Assembly: GCA_017619835.1 (NCBI GenBank)
Contig: JAFZRN010000014.1
Coordinates: forward strand, 48,237-112,236
Direction: 5' to 3'
DNA from: Eubacterium sp.
Lineage (GTDB): Bacteria; Bacillota; Clostridia; Lachnospirales; Lachnospiraceae
DNA: 64,000 nt
This document shows positions 54,758 to 63,891 of this stretch, piece by piece. The notes under the pieces are model-generated. The model had not been told where the DNA came from. It was given only the letters and a program-made list of their open reading frames with translations, and ran no database searches. Each line of letters starts with the position of its first letter. Within the stretch, counting starts at the first letter, position 1. The position numbers were made by a program, and so were the translations under genes.

Positions 54758-54932
54758 GCAAGCTATATAGCGATTACGAACACTCGCTTTCTCGGCTCTG
54801 CTTTCGCACGGTGCGGGTCCCCTAGGCGAAACTTCGCTCTCGCTTCGTGCTTTGCACTCGCGAATCGCTAAGTGAACAGGCCCGCAACGGCCTCGAAACC
54901 TAGTTTCGTAAATCGCTTATATAATAGCTTGC
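54758..54932 (-). repeat. Structured intergenic element E1 (core on minus strand)
   Basis: An element of 175 bases in the argD-M18 gap. Outer arms GCAAGCTATATAGCGATTACG (plus two more bases, 54758-54780) and 54905-54932 are imperfectly complementary. Inside, read on the minus strand, lie TTTCGAGGCCGTTGCGGG, a TAGCGATTC-CGAG block, CGAAGCGAGAG, CTAGGGG and CGCACCGTGCG. The core 54819-54872 matches elements E2 (62843-62995) and E3 (62667-62831), while the outer arms do not match between copies. No coding potential is seen, and GC is higher than in the neighbours. Confidence 0.85.
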
Positions 54933-54981
54933 CACGATTAAATAATTCAGTTAAATTATTGTATTTTAATAAGGAGACACC

Positions 54982-56376
54982 ATGGAAAGAAAGAATGCGT
55001 GGAAATCGTACACACCAACTAACGTAAAAAAACTTGAAGCTCTATGTGAGGGCTATAAGGATTATCTCTTTAAGGGAAAGACCGAGCGCGAAGGCACTAA
55101 GTATATGATAGAGAAGGCTGAAGCTGCCGGTTATAAGAATCTTGATGAATATATAAAGGCCAAGAAGAAACTTAAGGCAGGAGATAAGATCTACGCTGTA
55201 AATATGGGAAAGACCGTTGCTCTTTTCAATATCGGAAAGAAGAGCCTTGAAGAGGGCATGAATATCCTTGGTGCCCATCTGGATTCTCCCCGTCTTGATG
55301 TTAAGCAGAATCCTTTATATGAGAGTAAGGAACTGGCTTATCTTGATACTCATTACTATGGCGGAATCAAGAAATATCAGTGGGTTACACTTCCTCTTGC
55401 TATCCATGGTGTAGTTGCTAAGACTGATGGAACGGTTGTGGATATTACGATCGGTGAAGATGATAATGACCCCGTATTCTGTGTAACAGATATCCTTATT
55501 CATCTTGCTCAGGAGCAGATGGATAAAAAGGCCCGTCTTGCGGTTGAAGGCGAAAAGCTTGATCTTCTTATTGCCTCAAGACCTATAAGAGTTAAGGCTT
55601 CCGATAAAGATAAGAAGGATCTTGTTAAGAAGAATGTTCTCGAGATACTTAAGACTAAGTATGATATCAAGGAAGAGGATTTCATCTCTGCAGAGCTTGA
55701 GATCGTTCCGGCTGGTAAGCCCCGTGATATGGGTATAGATTCATCAATGATCATAGCATATGGTCAGGATGATAAGGTCTGTGCATATACATCACTTATC
55801 GCTCAGCTGAATGTAACTGATCCAGAGAAGACTTCCTGTACACTTCTGGTTGATAAAGAGGAGATTGGTTCTGTCGGAGCAACCGGTATGCAGTCAAAGT
55901 TCTTTGAAAACTGTGTTGCTGAGATCCTTAGTCTTGCAGGCTATGATAGTAATCTTTCTCTCAGAAGATGTCTTGCTTCATCATGCATGCTTTCATCCGA
56001 TGTAAGTGCAGGCTATGATCCCCTTTATTCCGGATGCTTTGAAGCGAAGAATGCAGCATATCTCGGAAGAGGTATGGTATTCAATAAATTTACCGGTTCC
56101 AGAGGAAAATCCGGTTCAAATGATGCAAATGCTGAGTATATCGGAAAGATTCGTGGTATACTTGAGAAAAGTAAGGTTCATTATCAGACTGCTGAGCTTG
56201 GAAAGGTTGATGTGGGCGGTGGCGGAACTATCGCTTATATTCTTTCGCTTTATGGCATGGAAGTTATCGATTGCGGAGTAGCAGTGCTCAATATGCACGC
56301 TCCATGGGAAGTTACTTCTAAGGCTGATATTTTTGAAACCGAGAAAGGCTATGAGGCATTCTTAAAAGAGGCATAA
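54982..56376 (+). CDS. M18-family aminopeptidase
   Basis: A 464-residue zinc aminopeptidase removing neutral or acidic N-terminal residues from cytosolic peptides. Metal and catalytic strings are LGAHLDSPRLDVKQNPLYE (His, Asp), DKEEIGSVGATGMQS (Glu pair), SSDVSAGYDPLYSG and the final VLNMHAPWEV His. Length matches the bacterial M18 class. AAGGAG precedes the ATG. It is followed by the hybrid sensor gene after 6 bases. Confidence 0.93.
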   Translation: MERKNAWKSYTPTNVKKLEALCEGYKDYLFKGKTEREGTKYMIEKAEAAGYKNLDEYIKAKKKLKAGDKIYAVNMGKTVALFNIGKKSLEEGMNILGAHLDSPRLDVKQNPLYESKELAYLDTHYYGGIKKYQWVTLPLAIHGVVAKTDGTVVDITIGEDDNDPVFCVTDILIHLAQEQMDKKARLAVEGEKLDLLIASRPIRVKASDKDKKDLVKKNVLEILKTKYDIKEEDFISAELEIVPAGKPRDMGIDSSMIIAYGQDDKVCAYTSLIAQLNVTDPEKTSCTLLVDKEEIGSVGATGMQSKFFENCVAEILSLAGYDSNLSLRRCLASSCMLSSDVSAGYDPLYSGCFEAKNAAYLGRGMVFNKFTGSRGKSGSNDANAEYIGKIRGILEKSKVHYQTAELGKVDVGGGGTIAYILSLYGMEVIDCGVAVLNMHAPWEVTSKADIFETEKGYEAFLKEA

Positions 56377-56382
56377 ATTTAT

Positions 56383-59300
56383 ATGTTTAATTCCAAAAAG
56401 AAAAGCTGTTTAATAATTCTGGCAGTGGCATGTATCCTTACATGCCTTTTTGGCGTTAAATCTGATATATTTGCAGAAGGTCTCAGCGGAAACTATATGC
56501 AGACCATATATAATCAGGAAAATGGTCTCGCCAGCTCTGAGATAAACTGTATCTACCAGACCCAGTCCGGTTATATCTGGGTCGGAACCGATAGTGGTCT
56601 ATACAGATATAACGGTTCCAGATTCGAGCTCTATAATCTCTGGGATATGGATAAGAAGGATGTTTACTATGTTAATTCACTTTTCCAGGATTCGAGAGGA
56701 ACGCTCTGGGTAGGTACCAATAACTACGGACTTTTCTCTATTTCGGCTGGTGGCGGCACAGCAAAGCATTTTTCAAATGATTACTATAACGGAGTCAAGA
56801 CCATAAATGATATCTGCGAATCAAAGGACGGAAAGGTTTATATAGCGACCGCAAACGGATTATATTATTATGATGGACCGTCTGAGAATCTCGTCAAAGT
56901 TGATGATCTTTCGGATATAAATATCCAGGGTATCACAAGCTCTGATTCCACAGTCTGGGGAATAAGTAATTCTAATACAGTATTTTCCGTTAGTTCTAAG
57001 GGAAAAATCCATACATCTGTTTCTGAAGATATGACCGTGGAAGAACTTACGACTATTTCAAGTGACGATAATGGGAATATATATATCGGTACTGCCGGAA
57101 ATGATATCATTAAACTTAAAGACTGGAATGATTATGAACTGCTTTTCAGTTCATATGGCGGTATAAATGATATCTATATGGTCGGTAACCGTATATATGT
57201 CTGTACTGATAATGGTTTGGGATATTTAAAATCCGACTCATTATTTGTTGTTGAAAGCGGATTAGAAGTTAATACAAATATTACCGATATGATAGTTGAC
57301 TATGAAGGTAATTTCTGGTTTGCTTCAAAGAGATCCGGTATCCTCTATATGTCAAGAAGCAAGTTTTCATATTTCAGCAAGTCATATAATCTGGGAGAGC
57401 ACGTTACCAACTGCATCTGCAAGTATGCTAACAGGTTCTATATCGGAACAGATGAAGGACTTGATATAGTAGACAGCTCAGGTAATAAAGTGTTTACTGA
57501 GCTCACTGAATATCTCGACGGCATTTCCATAAGTGATATTGAGTTTGACAGTGCCGGAAATCTCTGGATCGCGACATACAGAAGATATGGTGTCCTTAAA
57601 GTTGATTTAAAGGGTGATTTTACCAGCTTCAACAGAGCTAAAGGACTTAAGAGTAATCTTATCAACTGTCTTTATATCATGCAGAACGGAAGTGTTGCCG
57701 TCGGTACAGAAGAGGGTATCAGTATCATTTCCAAATCCGGAGATATAATAAAGAATTATGACTATTCTTCGGGTCTTGAGTATCCGAATATACTTTCTCT
57801 TTATCAGGATGAGAATAAAACCCTATATGCGGGATCCGACGGTGGCGGTCTCTATCTTATAAAGGGTGACGAGATCACTGCATATGATGAGGATGATGGT
57901 CTTACATCAAATGTTGTCACTGATTTTGCTCAGGGCGAGCAGGGTATCTGGATCGGTACCAATAACGGACTTTCATTCTACAACGGAACCTTCAGATCCA
58001 TAAGTAATATCGACTTTTCAAATAATATTTCCGACCTTCTCAGTTATAAGAATACGTTATATATCCTGGGTTCAAAGGGAATCATATATGCTACGGAAGA
58101 TGAGCTACTGAGGACCGCTCCCCTTACCGAAAGATATTATTCCACCGGCGACGGACTTGAAAGCTCGATAACGGCCAATTCTAAGAATTGTCTGGTGGGT
58201 AATAACGTTATCTATATCTGTACGGGAAAAGGCGTTCTGACATTTGACCCTAATAATATCTATATAAACGAGATTCCGCCGAAGATCACCGTTACAGACG
58301 TTGATTATGACGGAAATATTATCCATTACAATCAGACTGGTGGTTCTGTCTCCATACCTGCGGATACGCAGCGTGTAGAGATTGATTTTGGCGTCCTCAG
58401 TTACTTTAACAGAGAGAATATCAAGGTTACCTATCAGCTGATCGGCTTTGATAATGAGCCTCAGGTTTTATATGGAAATGACAACCTTCAGGCAGTCTAT
58501 ACCAACCTTGACGGTGGAAATTATACATTTACCGTAAGTGCAACTAACGGTGATAAGATCGTCAGTGATGATACGCTTTCATTCCAGATCAATAAAACCC
58601 TCGGTTTTTTTGAGAAAAGGCTGGTTAAGATACTTTTTGCTGCTCTTATCGTTCTTTCCATACTTGTTGCACTAAGTACGACAATAAGACTAAGAAGAAA
58701 GTTCCTTGGTAAGAATAAAGAGCTGGAAGACCTTTCCAGAGAGCATGCAGATGCCCTTAAGACAAGTACTGCCAAGACCGACTACCTTGCCAATATGAGT
58801 AATGAGATCAAGCTTCCTATCAATGCCATGATAAGTAAGGCAAATGGTATGATAAAGGATGGTACTGTCGATGAGAATACAGCAGGAGAGCTCAGAACGA
58901 TCATAGAGAAGGGTGAGGACGTACTAAGCAAGGTTGATGAGACCATCCTTCTTGCAAGGCTTGAATCGGGCGCAGAAGAGGTTCTGAGCGATCCTTATTC
59001 CATTACTACACTTATATGTGATATATCCGATAACATGCTTAATAAGCTTGCAGAACAGCCTATCAAGTTTGTGGTGGATCTGGGTGAGAATATCCCCGAT
59101 ATCCTTATCGGTGATTTTGATAAGATAAAGAGTATCTTAAGCATAATTCTTGATAATGCCATAAAGTTTACAAAGGAAGGTTCCATCACACTTTCTGTAG
59201 ACTGTTATGATTACAATAATGAGAAAAATGACGTCAACATGATATTCAGTATCTCGGATACCGGTACTGGTATCAGTGAGGAAAGACTCGAACACCTGTT

Positions 59301-60774
59301 TGAGATCTACTATGTTGATGAATCCAAGAAAACTCTGATGAGTACAGGTAACGGAATCAGCCTTACTATAGCTAAGAGCCTTACGGACCTTCTGGGTGGT
59401 GATATAGAGGTTGAGAGTACTCTCGGAGCAGGAAGTACATTTACCATATCATTTATGCAGAAGAGACCTGTTGAAGGTGATTCAAAGATACCATTTAATG
59501 AAAATACCGTTGAGAGAGTATCAAGGGAAGAAGCCGAAAGAATGTGGGCTCCGGACCTCAGGATCCTTCTCGTTGATGATGTGGAGATAAGCAGAAATGT
59601 CGCTCTTGACGTAATGTCATCCCTGGATATCAGAGTTGATACCGCAGCAAGCGGACTGAGTGCCATAGATATGGTCATGAATCATGACTATGATATCGTA
59701 TTCATGGATATTGCGATGCCTGTAATGAACGGTATCGATGCCCTTAGAGAGATTAGGGAGCTTTCGGAAGAAAAGTATCTGAAGCTGCCTGTTATTGCGA
59801 TGTCCGAAGACGTTATCGGTAAGAACCGTCAGGAGATAATAGATGAAGGCTTCTCGGATGTAGTACTTAAGCCTTTTGATATAACCGTACTTGCCGGTAT
59901 CCTTGTAAGATTTGCAGAGCCTGAGAAGATCAAGTACAGGACAAATGACGTCACCCAGTATATTTCCGATTCAAGATACAGCGTAGGCCTTAAGAAGCTT
60001 GAGGATTACTTCGATGTAGTAACCGTTCTCGAGAAGATCGGAGGAAGTATCGATGTATATAACCGTATCCTGAATACCTTCTTTAACCAGTATAAGGATG
60101 CTGCCGAGGACTTAAGCTTCAGATTCAAAAATGATTACAGAGGTTTCAGAAACCGTATCCACAATATCCGTAACGGCTGTCAGAATATCGGTGCTATTGA
60201 AGCATCTGAAATTGCTCTCGGTATTGAAAATGCCATCAATAACGGTAATAAGTCCTATGTTAAGGAAAGCCTTGGTATTATGATCGACAGCCTGGCTGTA
60301 ATCAATAACTATATTAAGGAATATCTGGAATTCGTAAATACCGTCAAGGGTATGAGCGACGTAGAATATGCCGAGATGGTAAAGAAGAGTAATGCGGAGA
60401 GAAATACCGAAACTCTCACATCGGAGACCGAGAATCTTACAGCTAAAGAAGACATTTCCAATGATATTGAAGATAACGGTGAGATTCCGGAAGAAGAGTT
60501 TGATGAATATGATGAGTATGAAGAAGATGAGATTCCTTATGAAGCCGAAAAGACCAATATCATCAGTATCGGTAAGCTGAGAAAGATGAGGGAGGCTACA
60601 TATATCGAGGATATCAATGTCATTAAGACAATCTATGCAGATGTATGTACCGGTGAATACGGCTCGGAGGATATCGACTTCCTTAATGTACTTGGCGAAT
60701 CCATCGAAAAGAAGGATTTCGTAGAGATAAATGAGCTGCTTGGAACCTATATAAGCCTTAAGAGCAGCCTTTAG
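56383..60774 (+). CDS. Giant hybrid sensor: two-component propeller, kinase-like core (His replaced by Asn), receiver, Hpt
   Basis: A 1463-residue membrane sensor. Signal peptide at about 1-31, then extracellular Reg_prop/beta-propeller repeats (about 32-630; repeats such as GYIWVGTDSGLYRYNG, GTLWVGTNNYGLFSIS). A Y_Y_Y-type domain spans about 632-738, a membrane helix 747-768. The HisKA-like segment reads ANMSNEIKLPINAM with Asn807 where the phospho-acceptor His should be. The HATPase keeps LDNAIKFT, DTGTGIS (D959) and GNGISLTIA. The receiver (about 1058-1175) has D1109 and K1163, and the Hpt-like domain has H1260 in IHNIRNGCQNIGA. A 135-residue acidic tail follows. The architecture resembles Bacteroides hybrid two-component systems but has no DNA-binding output. 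Confidence 0.88.
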   Translation: MFNSKKKSCLIILAVACILTCLFGVKSDIFAEGLSGNYMQTIYNQENGLASSEINCIYQTQSGYIWVGTDSGLYRYNGSRFELYNLWDMDKKDVYYVNSLFQDSRGTLWVGTNNYGLFSISAGGGTAKHFSNDYYNGVKTINDICESKDGKVYIATANGLYYYDGPSENLVKVDDLSDINIQGITSSDSTVWGISNSNTVFSVSSKGKIHTSVSEDMTVEELTTISSDDNGNIYIGTAGNDIIKLKDWNDYELLFSSYGGINDIYMVGNRIYVCTDNGLGYLKSDSLFVVESGLEVNTNITDMIVDYEGNFWFASKRSGILYMSRSKFSYFSKSYNLGEHVTNCICKYANRFYIGTDEGLDIVDSSGNKVFTELTEYLDGISISDIEFDSAGNLWIATYRRYGVLKVDLKGDFTSFNRAKGLKSNLINCLYIMQNGSVAVGTEEGISIISKSGDIIKNYDYSSGLEYPNILSLYQDENKTLYAGSDGGGLYLIKGDEITAYDEDDGLTSNVVTDFAQGEQGIWIGTNNGLSFYNGTFRSISNIDFSNNISDLLSYKNTLYILGSKGIIYATEDELLRTAPLTERYYSTGDGLESSITANSKNCLVGNNVIYICTGKGVLTFDPNNIYINEIPPKITVTDVDYDGNIIHYNQTGGSVSIPADTQRVEIDFGVLSYFNRENIKVTYQLIGFDNEPQVLYGNDNLQAVYTNLDGGNYTFTVSATNGDKIVSDDTLSFQINKTLGFFEKRLVKILFAALIVLSILVALSTTIRLRRKFLGKNKELEDLSREHADALKTSTAKTDYLANMSNEIKLPINAMISKANGMIKDGTVDENTAGELRTIIEKGEDVLSKVDETILLARLESGAEEVLSDPYSITTLICDISDNMLNKLAEQPIKFVVDLGENIPDILIGDFDKIKSILSIILDNAIKFTKEGSITLSVDCYDYNNEKNDVNMIFSISDTGTGISEERLEHLFEIYYVDESKKTLMSTGNGISLTIAKSLTDLLGGDIEVESTLGAGSTFTISFMQKRPVEGDSKIPFNENTVERVSREEAERMWAPDLRILLVDDVEISRNVALDVMSSLDIRVDTAASGLSAIDMVMNHDYDIVFMDIAMPVMNGIDALREIRELSEEKYLKLPVIAMSEDVIGKNRQEIIDEGFSDVVLKPFDITVLAGILVRFAEPEKIKYRTNDVTQYISDSRYSVGLKKLEDYFDVVTVLEKIGGSIDVYNRILNTFFNQYKDAAEDLSFRFKNDYRGFRNRIHNIRNGCQNIGAIEASEIALGIENAINNGNKSYVKESLGIMIDSLAVINNYIKEYLEFVNTVKGMSDVEYAEMVKKSNAERNTETLTSETENLTAKEDISNDIEDNGEIPEEEFDEYDEYEEDEIPYEAEKTNIISIGKLRKMREATYIEDINVIKTIYADVCTGEYGSEDIDFLNVLGESIEKKDFVEINELLGTYISLKSSL

Positions 60775-60814
60775 ATGATGGCAGGTGTATGCATTTTAAT
60801 CAATTAAGTTTCAC

Positions 60815-60843
60815 TTTACTTTTAGTTGATTTTTATGTATACT
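60815..60843 (+). promoter_or_regulatory. Possible promoter of the pantothenate genes
   Basis: TTTACT (60815-60820), 17-base spacer, TATACT (60838-60843). A short inverted repeat GGTATTCCG/CGGAAACTATACC lies just downstream (60854-60877). Confidence 0.45.
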
Positions 60844-60922
60844 TTGCCACGGATGGTATTCCGAACGGAAACTATACCTGATACAACTTAACAGCAGAGC
60901 CTCAAGGAAATGAGGTGATCGT

Positions 60923-61762
60923 ATGAGGATTGGATTTATTGGCGCAGGCCGAGTTGGATTCACGATGGGAAAGTATCTTAGCATTAATGGTGCTGATATC
61001 AGCGGATACTACAGCAGGAATCCCGAACATGCAAAGGAAGCTGCAGAATTTACCGATACCCGATACTATGTTGACATTAATGATTTGATTAAAGAGAGCG
61101 ATGCTGTTTTTCTCACCGTCAGCGATACAGCCATCAGGACTGTATATGATTCCATCAAGGAAAGCGCTGATATTCATGGCAAGATAATCTGCCATACAAG
61201 CGGTGCTTTATCTTCTGAGATTTTCGAGGATAGCACATTTCAGGTCTATGGATATTCCGTCCATCCCGTGTATGCTGTCTCAGACAAGTATACATCTTAT
61301 GAAAATTTTTCCAATGCATTTATCACAATTGAAGGAAATGAAAGATACCTAGAAGAGCTTACAGGTGTTTTTAAGCGTGCAGGAATGACTGTCGGTACGA
61401 TTGATACTGATGCCAAGGTCAAATACCACTGTGCATGCGCTATCGCAAGCAACCTTGTCTGCGGTCTCTATGGAATGAGCACAAGGCTTCTTACCGAATG
61501 CGGCATGTCAGAGGAAATGTCGAAGTCGGCGATCCGTGGTCTTTTTGTAGATAACGCACTTGGTCTTGCAGAAAAAGGCGCCGTAGGTCAGCTTACAGGT
61601 CCTATCGACAGAAATGACGTCATTACGGTAGGCAAGCATCTGGAAGTACTGAGCGATGATGAAAGAGAGCTCTATAAGAAGGTATCTGAAGAAGTACTGA
61701 AAGTAGCAAAGATAAAAAACGAGAAATCGGATTACTCACAAATGGAAAGTATTCTTAAATAA
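60923..61762 (+). CDS. panG: Rossmann/DUF2520 protein, probable PanG-type ketopantoate reductase
   Basis: A 279-residue NAD(P)-binding protein. The Rossmann start MRIGFIGAGRVGFTMGKYL, then DAVFLTVSDTAIRTV and HTSGALSSE, and a C-terminal DUF2520 helical domain (about 140-270, with YHCACAIASNLVCGL and LTGPIDRND) are visible. From what I recall, DUF2520 proteins act as ketopantoate reductase (PanG) in Francisella, Clostridioides and relatives lacking panE. Its place directly before panB and panC supports that role. Start ATG 60923 follows GAGGTGAT. Confidence 0.75.
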   Translation: MRIGFIGAGRVGFTMGKYLSINGADISGYYSRNPEHAKEAAEFTDTRYYVDINDLIKESDAVFLTVSDTAIRTVYDSIKESADIHGKIICHTSGALSSEIFEDSTFQVYGYSVHPVYAVSDKYTSYENFSNAFITIEGNERYLEELTGVFKRAGMTVGTIDTDAKVKYHCACAIASNLVCGLYGMSTRLLTECGMSEEMSKSAIRGLFVDNALGLAEKGAVGQLTGPIDRNDVITVGKHLEVLSDDERELYKKVSEEVLKVAKIKNEKSDYSQMESILK

Positions 61763-61777
61763 GGGAGGACAAACAAA

Positions 61778-62608
61778 ATGAAGAACACAAGTGTAACATT
61801 TAAGGAAATGAAGAAAAAGGGCGAGAAGATATCAATGCTCACAGCATATGATTATTCCACAGCCAAGCTTGTTGATGAAGCTGGGATCAACGGTATTCTC
61901 GTTGGTGATTCACTGGGTAATGTAATGCTTGGATATCCCGATACTGTATCGGTTACCATGGAAGATATGATCCATCATGGTGCTGCAGTTGCAAGAGGAG
62001 CCAAGAATTCACTTGTTGTAATAGATATGCCTTTTATGTCTTATCAGGCTAGTGTTTATGATGCTGTAGTAAACGCCGGAAGACTTATGAAGGAAGGAAG
62101 AGCAGGAGCTATCAAGCTTGAAGGCGGCGAGGAGATCATCCCTCAGGTTGAAGCTATCGTAAAGGCCAGCATCCCTGTAATGGGCCATATAGGTCTTACG
62201 CCTCAGTCCATCAATACAATGGGCGGCTACAAGGCTCAGGGCAGAGATATCGCATCAGCAAAGAAGCTTCTCAGAGATGCAAAGCTCCTTGAAGAAGCCG
62301 GTGCATTTGCGATAACACTTGAATGCGTACCCGCAGACCTTGCAACATACCTTTCTGAGCAGATTTCGATCCCGACTATCGGAATCGGTGCCGGAGCAGG
62401 AACAGACGGCCAGATCCTCGTATATGCTGATATGCTTGCTATGTTCAGCGACTACAGACCTAAGTTCGTTAAGAACTTCGCTAACGTAGGAGAAGCTATG
62501 AAGGCAGGCTTCAGAGCATACGATGAAGAAGTAAAGGCCGGAACATATCCCGCAGCTGAGCATACCTACGCAATCGATCCCGAAGTCTTCGCAGAGGCCA
62601 TCAAGTAA
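61778..62608 (+). CDS. panB: 3-methyl-2-oxobutanoate hydroxymethyltransferase
   Basis: A 276-residue enzyme making ketopantoate from 2-oxoisovalerate and methylene-tetrahydrofolate, the first committed step to pantothenate. Strings [68 protein letters not shown] and [15 protein letters not shown] are typical. AGGGAGGA precedes the ATG. The 410-base gap to panC holds elements E3 and E2. Confidence 0.97.
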   Translation: MKNTSVTFKEMKKKGEKISMLTAYDYSTAKLVDEAGINGILVGDSLGNVMLGYPDTVSVTMEDMIHHGAAVARGAKNSLVVIDMPFMSYQASVYDAVVNAGRLMKEGRAGAIKLEGGEEIIPQVEAIVKASIPVMGHIGLTPQSINTMGGYKAQGRDIASAKKLLRDAKLLEEAGAFAITLECVPADLATYLSEQISIPTIGIGAGAGTDGQILVYADMLAMFSDYRPKFVKNFANVGEAMKAGFRAYDEEVKAGTYPAAEHTYAIDPEVFAEAIK

Positions 62609-62666
62609 AAAGGCAGTTTAATTAAGGCATTTTAATTAAGGCAGTTTTAAATATTTTTAAATATTT

Positions 62667-62831
62667 CCAACGGACGCGATGTTTTCATATTCCCCTCATT
62701 CGGCACGTCTTTCGACCAGTTTGGGCACCCCTAGCAGTTCTAAGCTCTCACTTCGCCTAAAGGCTCGTGAATCGCTAAGAACTGAGACCCAAAATGTCCT
62801 TATGAGGGAAAATGAAATCCATCGCTGTTGG
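62667..62831 (-). repeat. Structured intergenic element E3 (core on minus strand)
   Basis: Outer arms 62667-62700 (CCAACGGACGCGATG..., CCCCTCATT) and 62801-62831 (TATGAGGGAAAATGAAATCC then ATCGCTGTTGG) are imperfectly complementary. Read on the minus strand, the core 62728-62779 has TTAGCGATTCACGAG, GGCGAAGTGAGAG and CTAGGGG. Its inner pairs TTTGGG/CCCAAA and AGTTCT/AGAACT replace GCGGG/CCCGC and ACTT/AAGT of the other copies. No coding potential is seen. It lies immediately after panB and head-to-head with E2. Confidence 0.8.
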
Positions 62832-62842
62832 TACATAGCACA

Positions 62843-62995
62843 GCCATAAAGGTGATAAAAAGACTTTCGAGGCCGTTGCGGGCCTCGGTACTTAGCGATT
62901 CACGAGCGTATGCGAAGTGAGAGTTTAGTATCCGCTAGGGGCCCCGCACCGTGCGAGAGCAGAGCCGAGAAAGTGTTTGTTATCAGCTTTATGGC
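62843..62995 (+). repeat. Structured intergenic element E2 (core on plus strand)
   Basis: Outer arms 62843-62868 (GCCATAAAGGTGATAA..., ACTTTC) and 62969-62995 (GAAAGTG..., TTATCAGCTTTATGGC) are complementary. The core 62891-62941 carries TTAGCGATTCACGAG, GCGAAGTGAGAG and CTAGGGG, flanked by GTTGCGGG and CCCCGCACCGTGCG. It is nearly identical to E1 over the core flanks (for example TTTCGAGGCCGTTGCGGG). It ends 23 bases before the panC start codon, close to its ribosome-binding site, so it lies in the panC leader. Confidence 0.85.
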
Positions 62996-63018
62996 GTACG
63001 ATAAAAAGGAGAACATAC

Positions 63019-63891
63019 ATGGCAACTAAGATCGTAAAGACAGTAGACGAAGTAAGAAAGTACGTAAAGAAATGGAGGAAAGATGGCGAGTCCGTTGGCC
63101 TGGTGCCCACTATGGGGTATCTTCACGCCGGCCACCAGTCCCTCATCAAAAGATCCGTTGAAGATAACGACCACACCGTAGTAAGCGTTTTCGTAAATCC
63201 GATCCAGTTCGGCCCCGGCGAAGACCTTGAAAGCTATCCGAGAGATATGGATCATGATTATGCACTTTGTGATAACACAGGTGCCGACCTTATCTTTAAT
63301 CCGGAGCCTTCGGAAATGTATAAGGATGGTTTTGTTTCTTTCGTTGATATGAACGGACTTACTAATCATCTCTGTGGACTTTCAAGACCTGTTCATTTCA
63401 GAGGAGTTTGTACTGTATGTACCAAGCTTTTTATGATCGTAGGTCCCGACAGAGCCTATTTCGGTCAGAAGGATGCACAGCAGCTTGCCGTTATCAAGAG
63501 AATGGTTAAAGACCTCAATATGCCTCTTGAGATCGTCGGCTGTCCTATCGTAAGAGAATCAGATGGTCTTGCCATGAGCTCCCGTAATACATATATGAAC
63601 GTAGAAGAAAGAACTGCGGCTCTTATCTTAAGTAAGTCCATTAAGCTCGGTGAGGAGCTGATCGATGGCGGAGAGAGGGATGCAGCTGTTATAAAGAGTA
63701 AGATGACAGAGCTTCTTGAATCAGAGCCGATGGCTGATGTGGAGTATGTAGAAGTGGTAAATAATCTTACCATGGAAAGCATTGATGAGATCGAAGGTGA
63801 AGTTCTCGTAGCTATCGCCGTAAGGATTAACAATAAGGTAAGACTTATCGATAACTTTATAAGGAGACCAGCTATGAAAAGTCAAGTATAG
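63019..63891 (+). CDS. panC: Pantothenate synthetase
   Basis: A 290-residue ligase joining pantoate and beta-alanine. The nucleotidyltransferase motif is PTMGYLHAGHQSLI; VFVNPIQFGPGEDLESYPRD, FGQKDAQQLAVI and the KMSKS-like AMSSRNTYM follow. Start at ATG 63019 after AAAAAGGAG; an open frame from 62977 begins inside element E2 and is not used. No panD is seen before the window ends; the last 109 bases hold no clear gene. Confidence 0.96.
   Translation: MATKIVKTVDEVRKYVKKWRKDGESVGLVPTMGYLHAGHQSLIKRSVEDNDHTVVSVFVNPIQFGPGEDLESYPRDMDHDYALCDNTGADLIFNPEPSEMYKDGFVSFVDMNGLTNHLCGLSRPVHFRGVCTVCTKLFMIVGPDRAYFGQKDAQQLAVIKRMVKDLNMPLEIVGCPIVRESDGLAMSSRNTYMNVEERTAALILSKSIKLGEELIDGGERDAAVIKSKMTELLESEPMADVEYVEVVNNLTMESIDEIEGEVLVAIAVRINNKVRLIDNFIRRPAMKSQV

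Noticed and set aside
54745-54981. Coding gene or rRNA fragment in the GC-richer argD-M18 gap
   Set aside because: No open frame of useful length and no rRNA or tRNA motif; the sequence is explained by repeat element E1.
62977-63018. Upstream extension of panC
   Set aside because: It would start inside element E2 without a ribosome-binding site; ATG 63019 has AAGGAG and the usual N-terminus.
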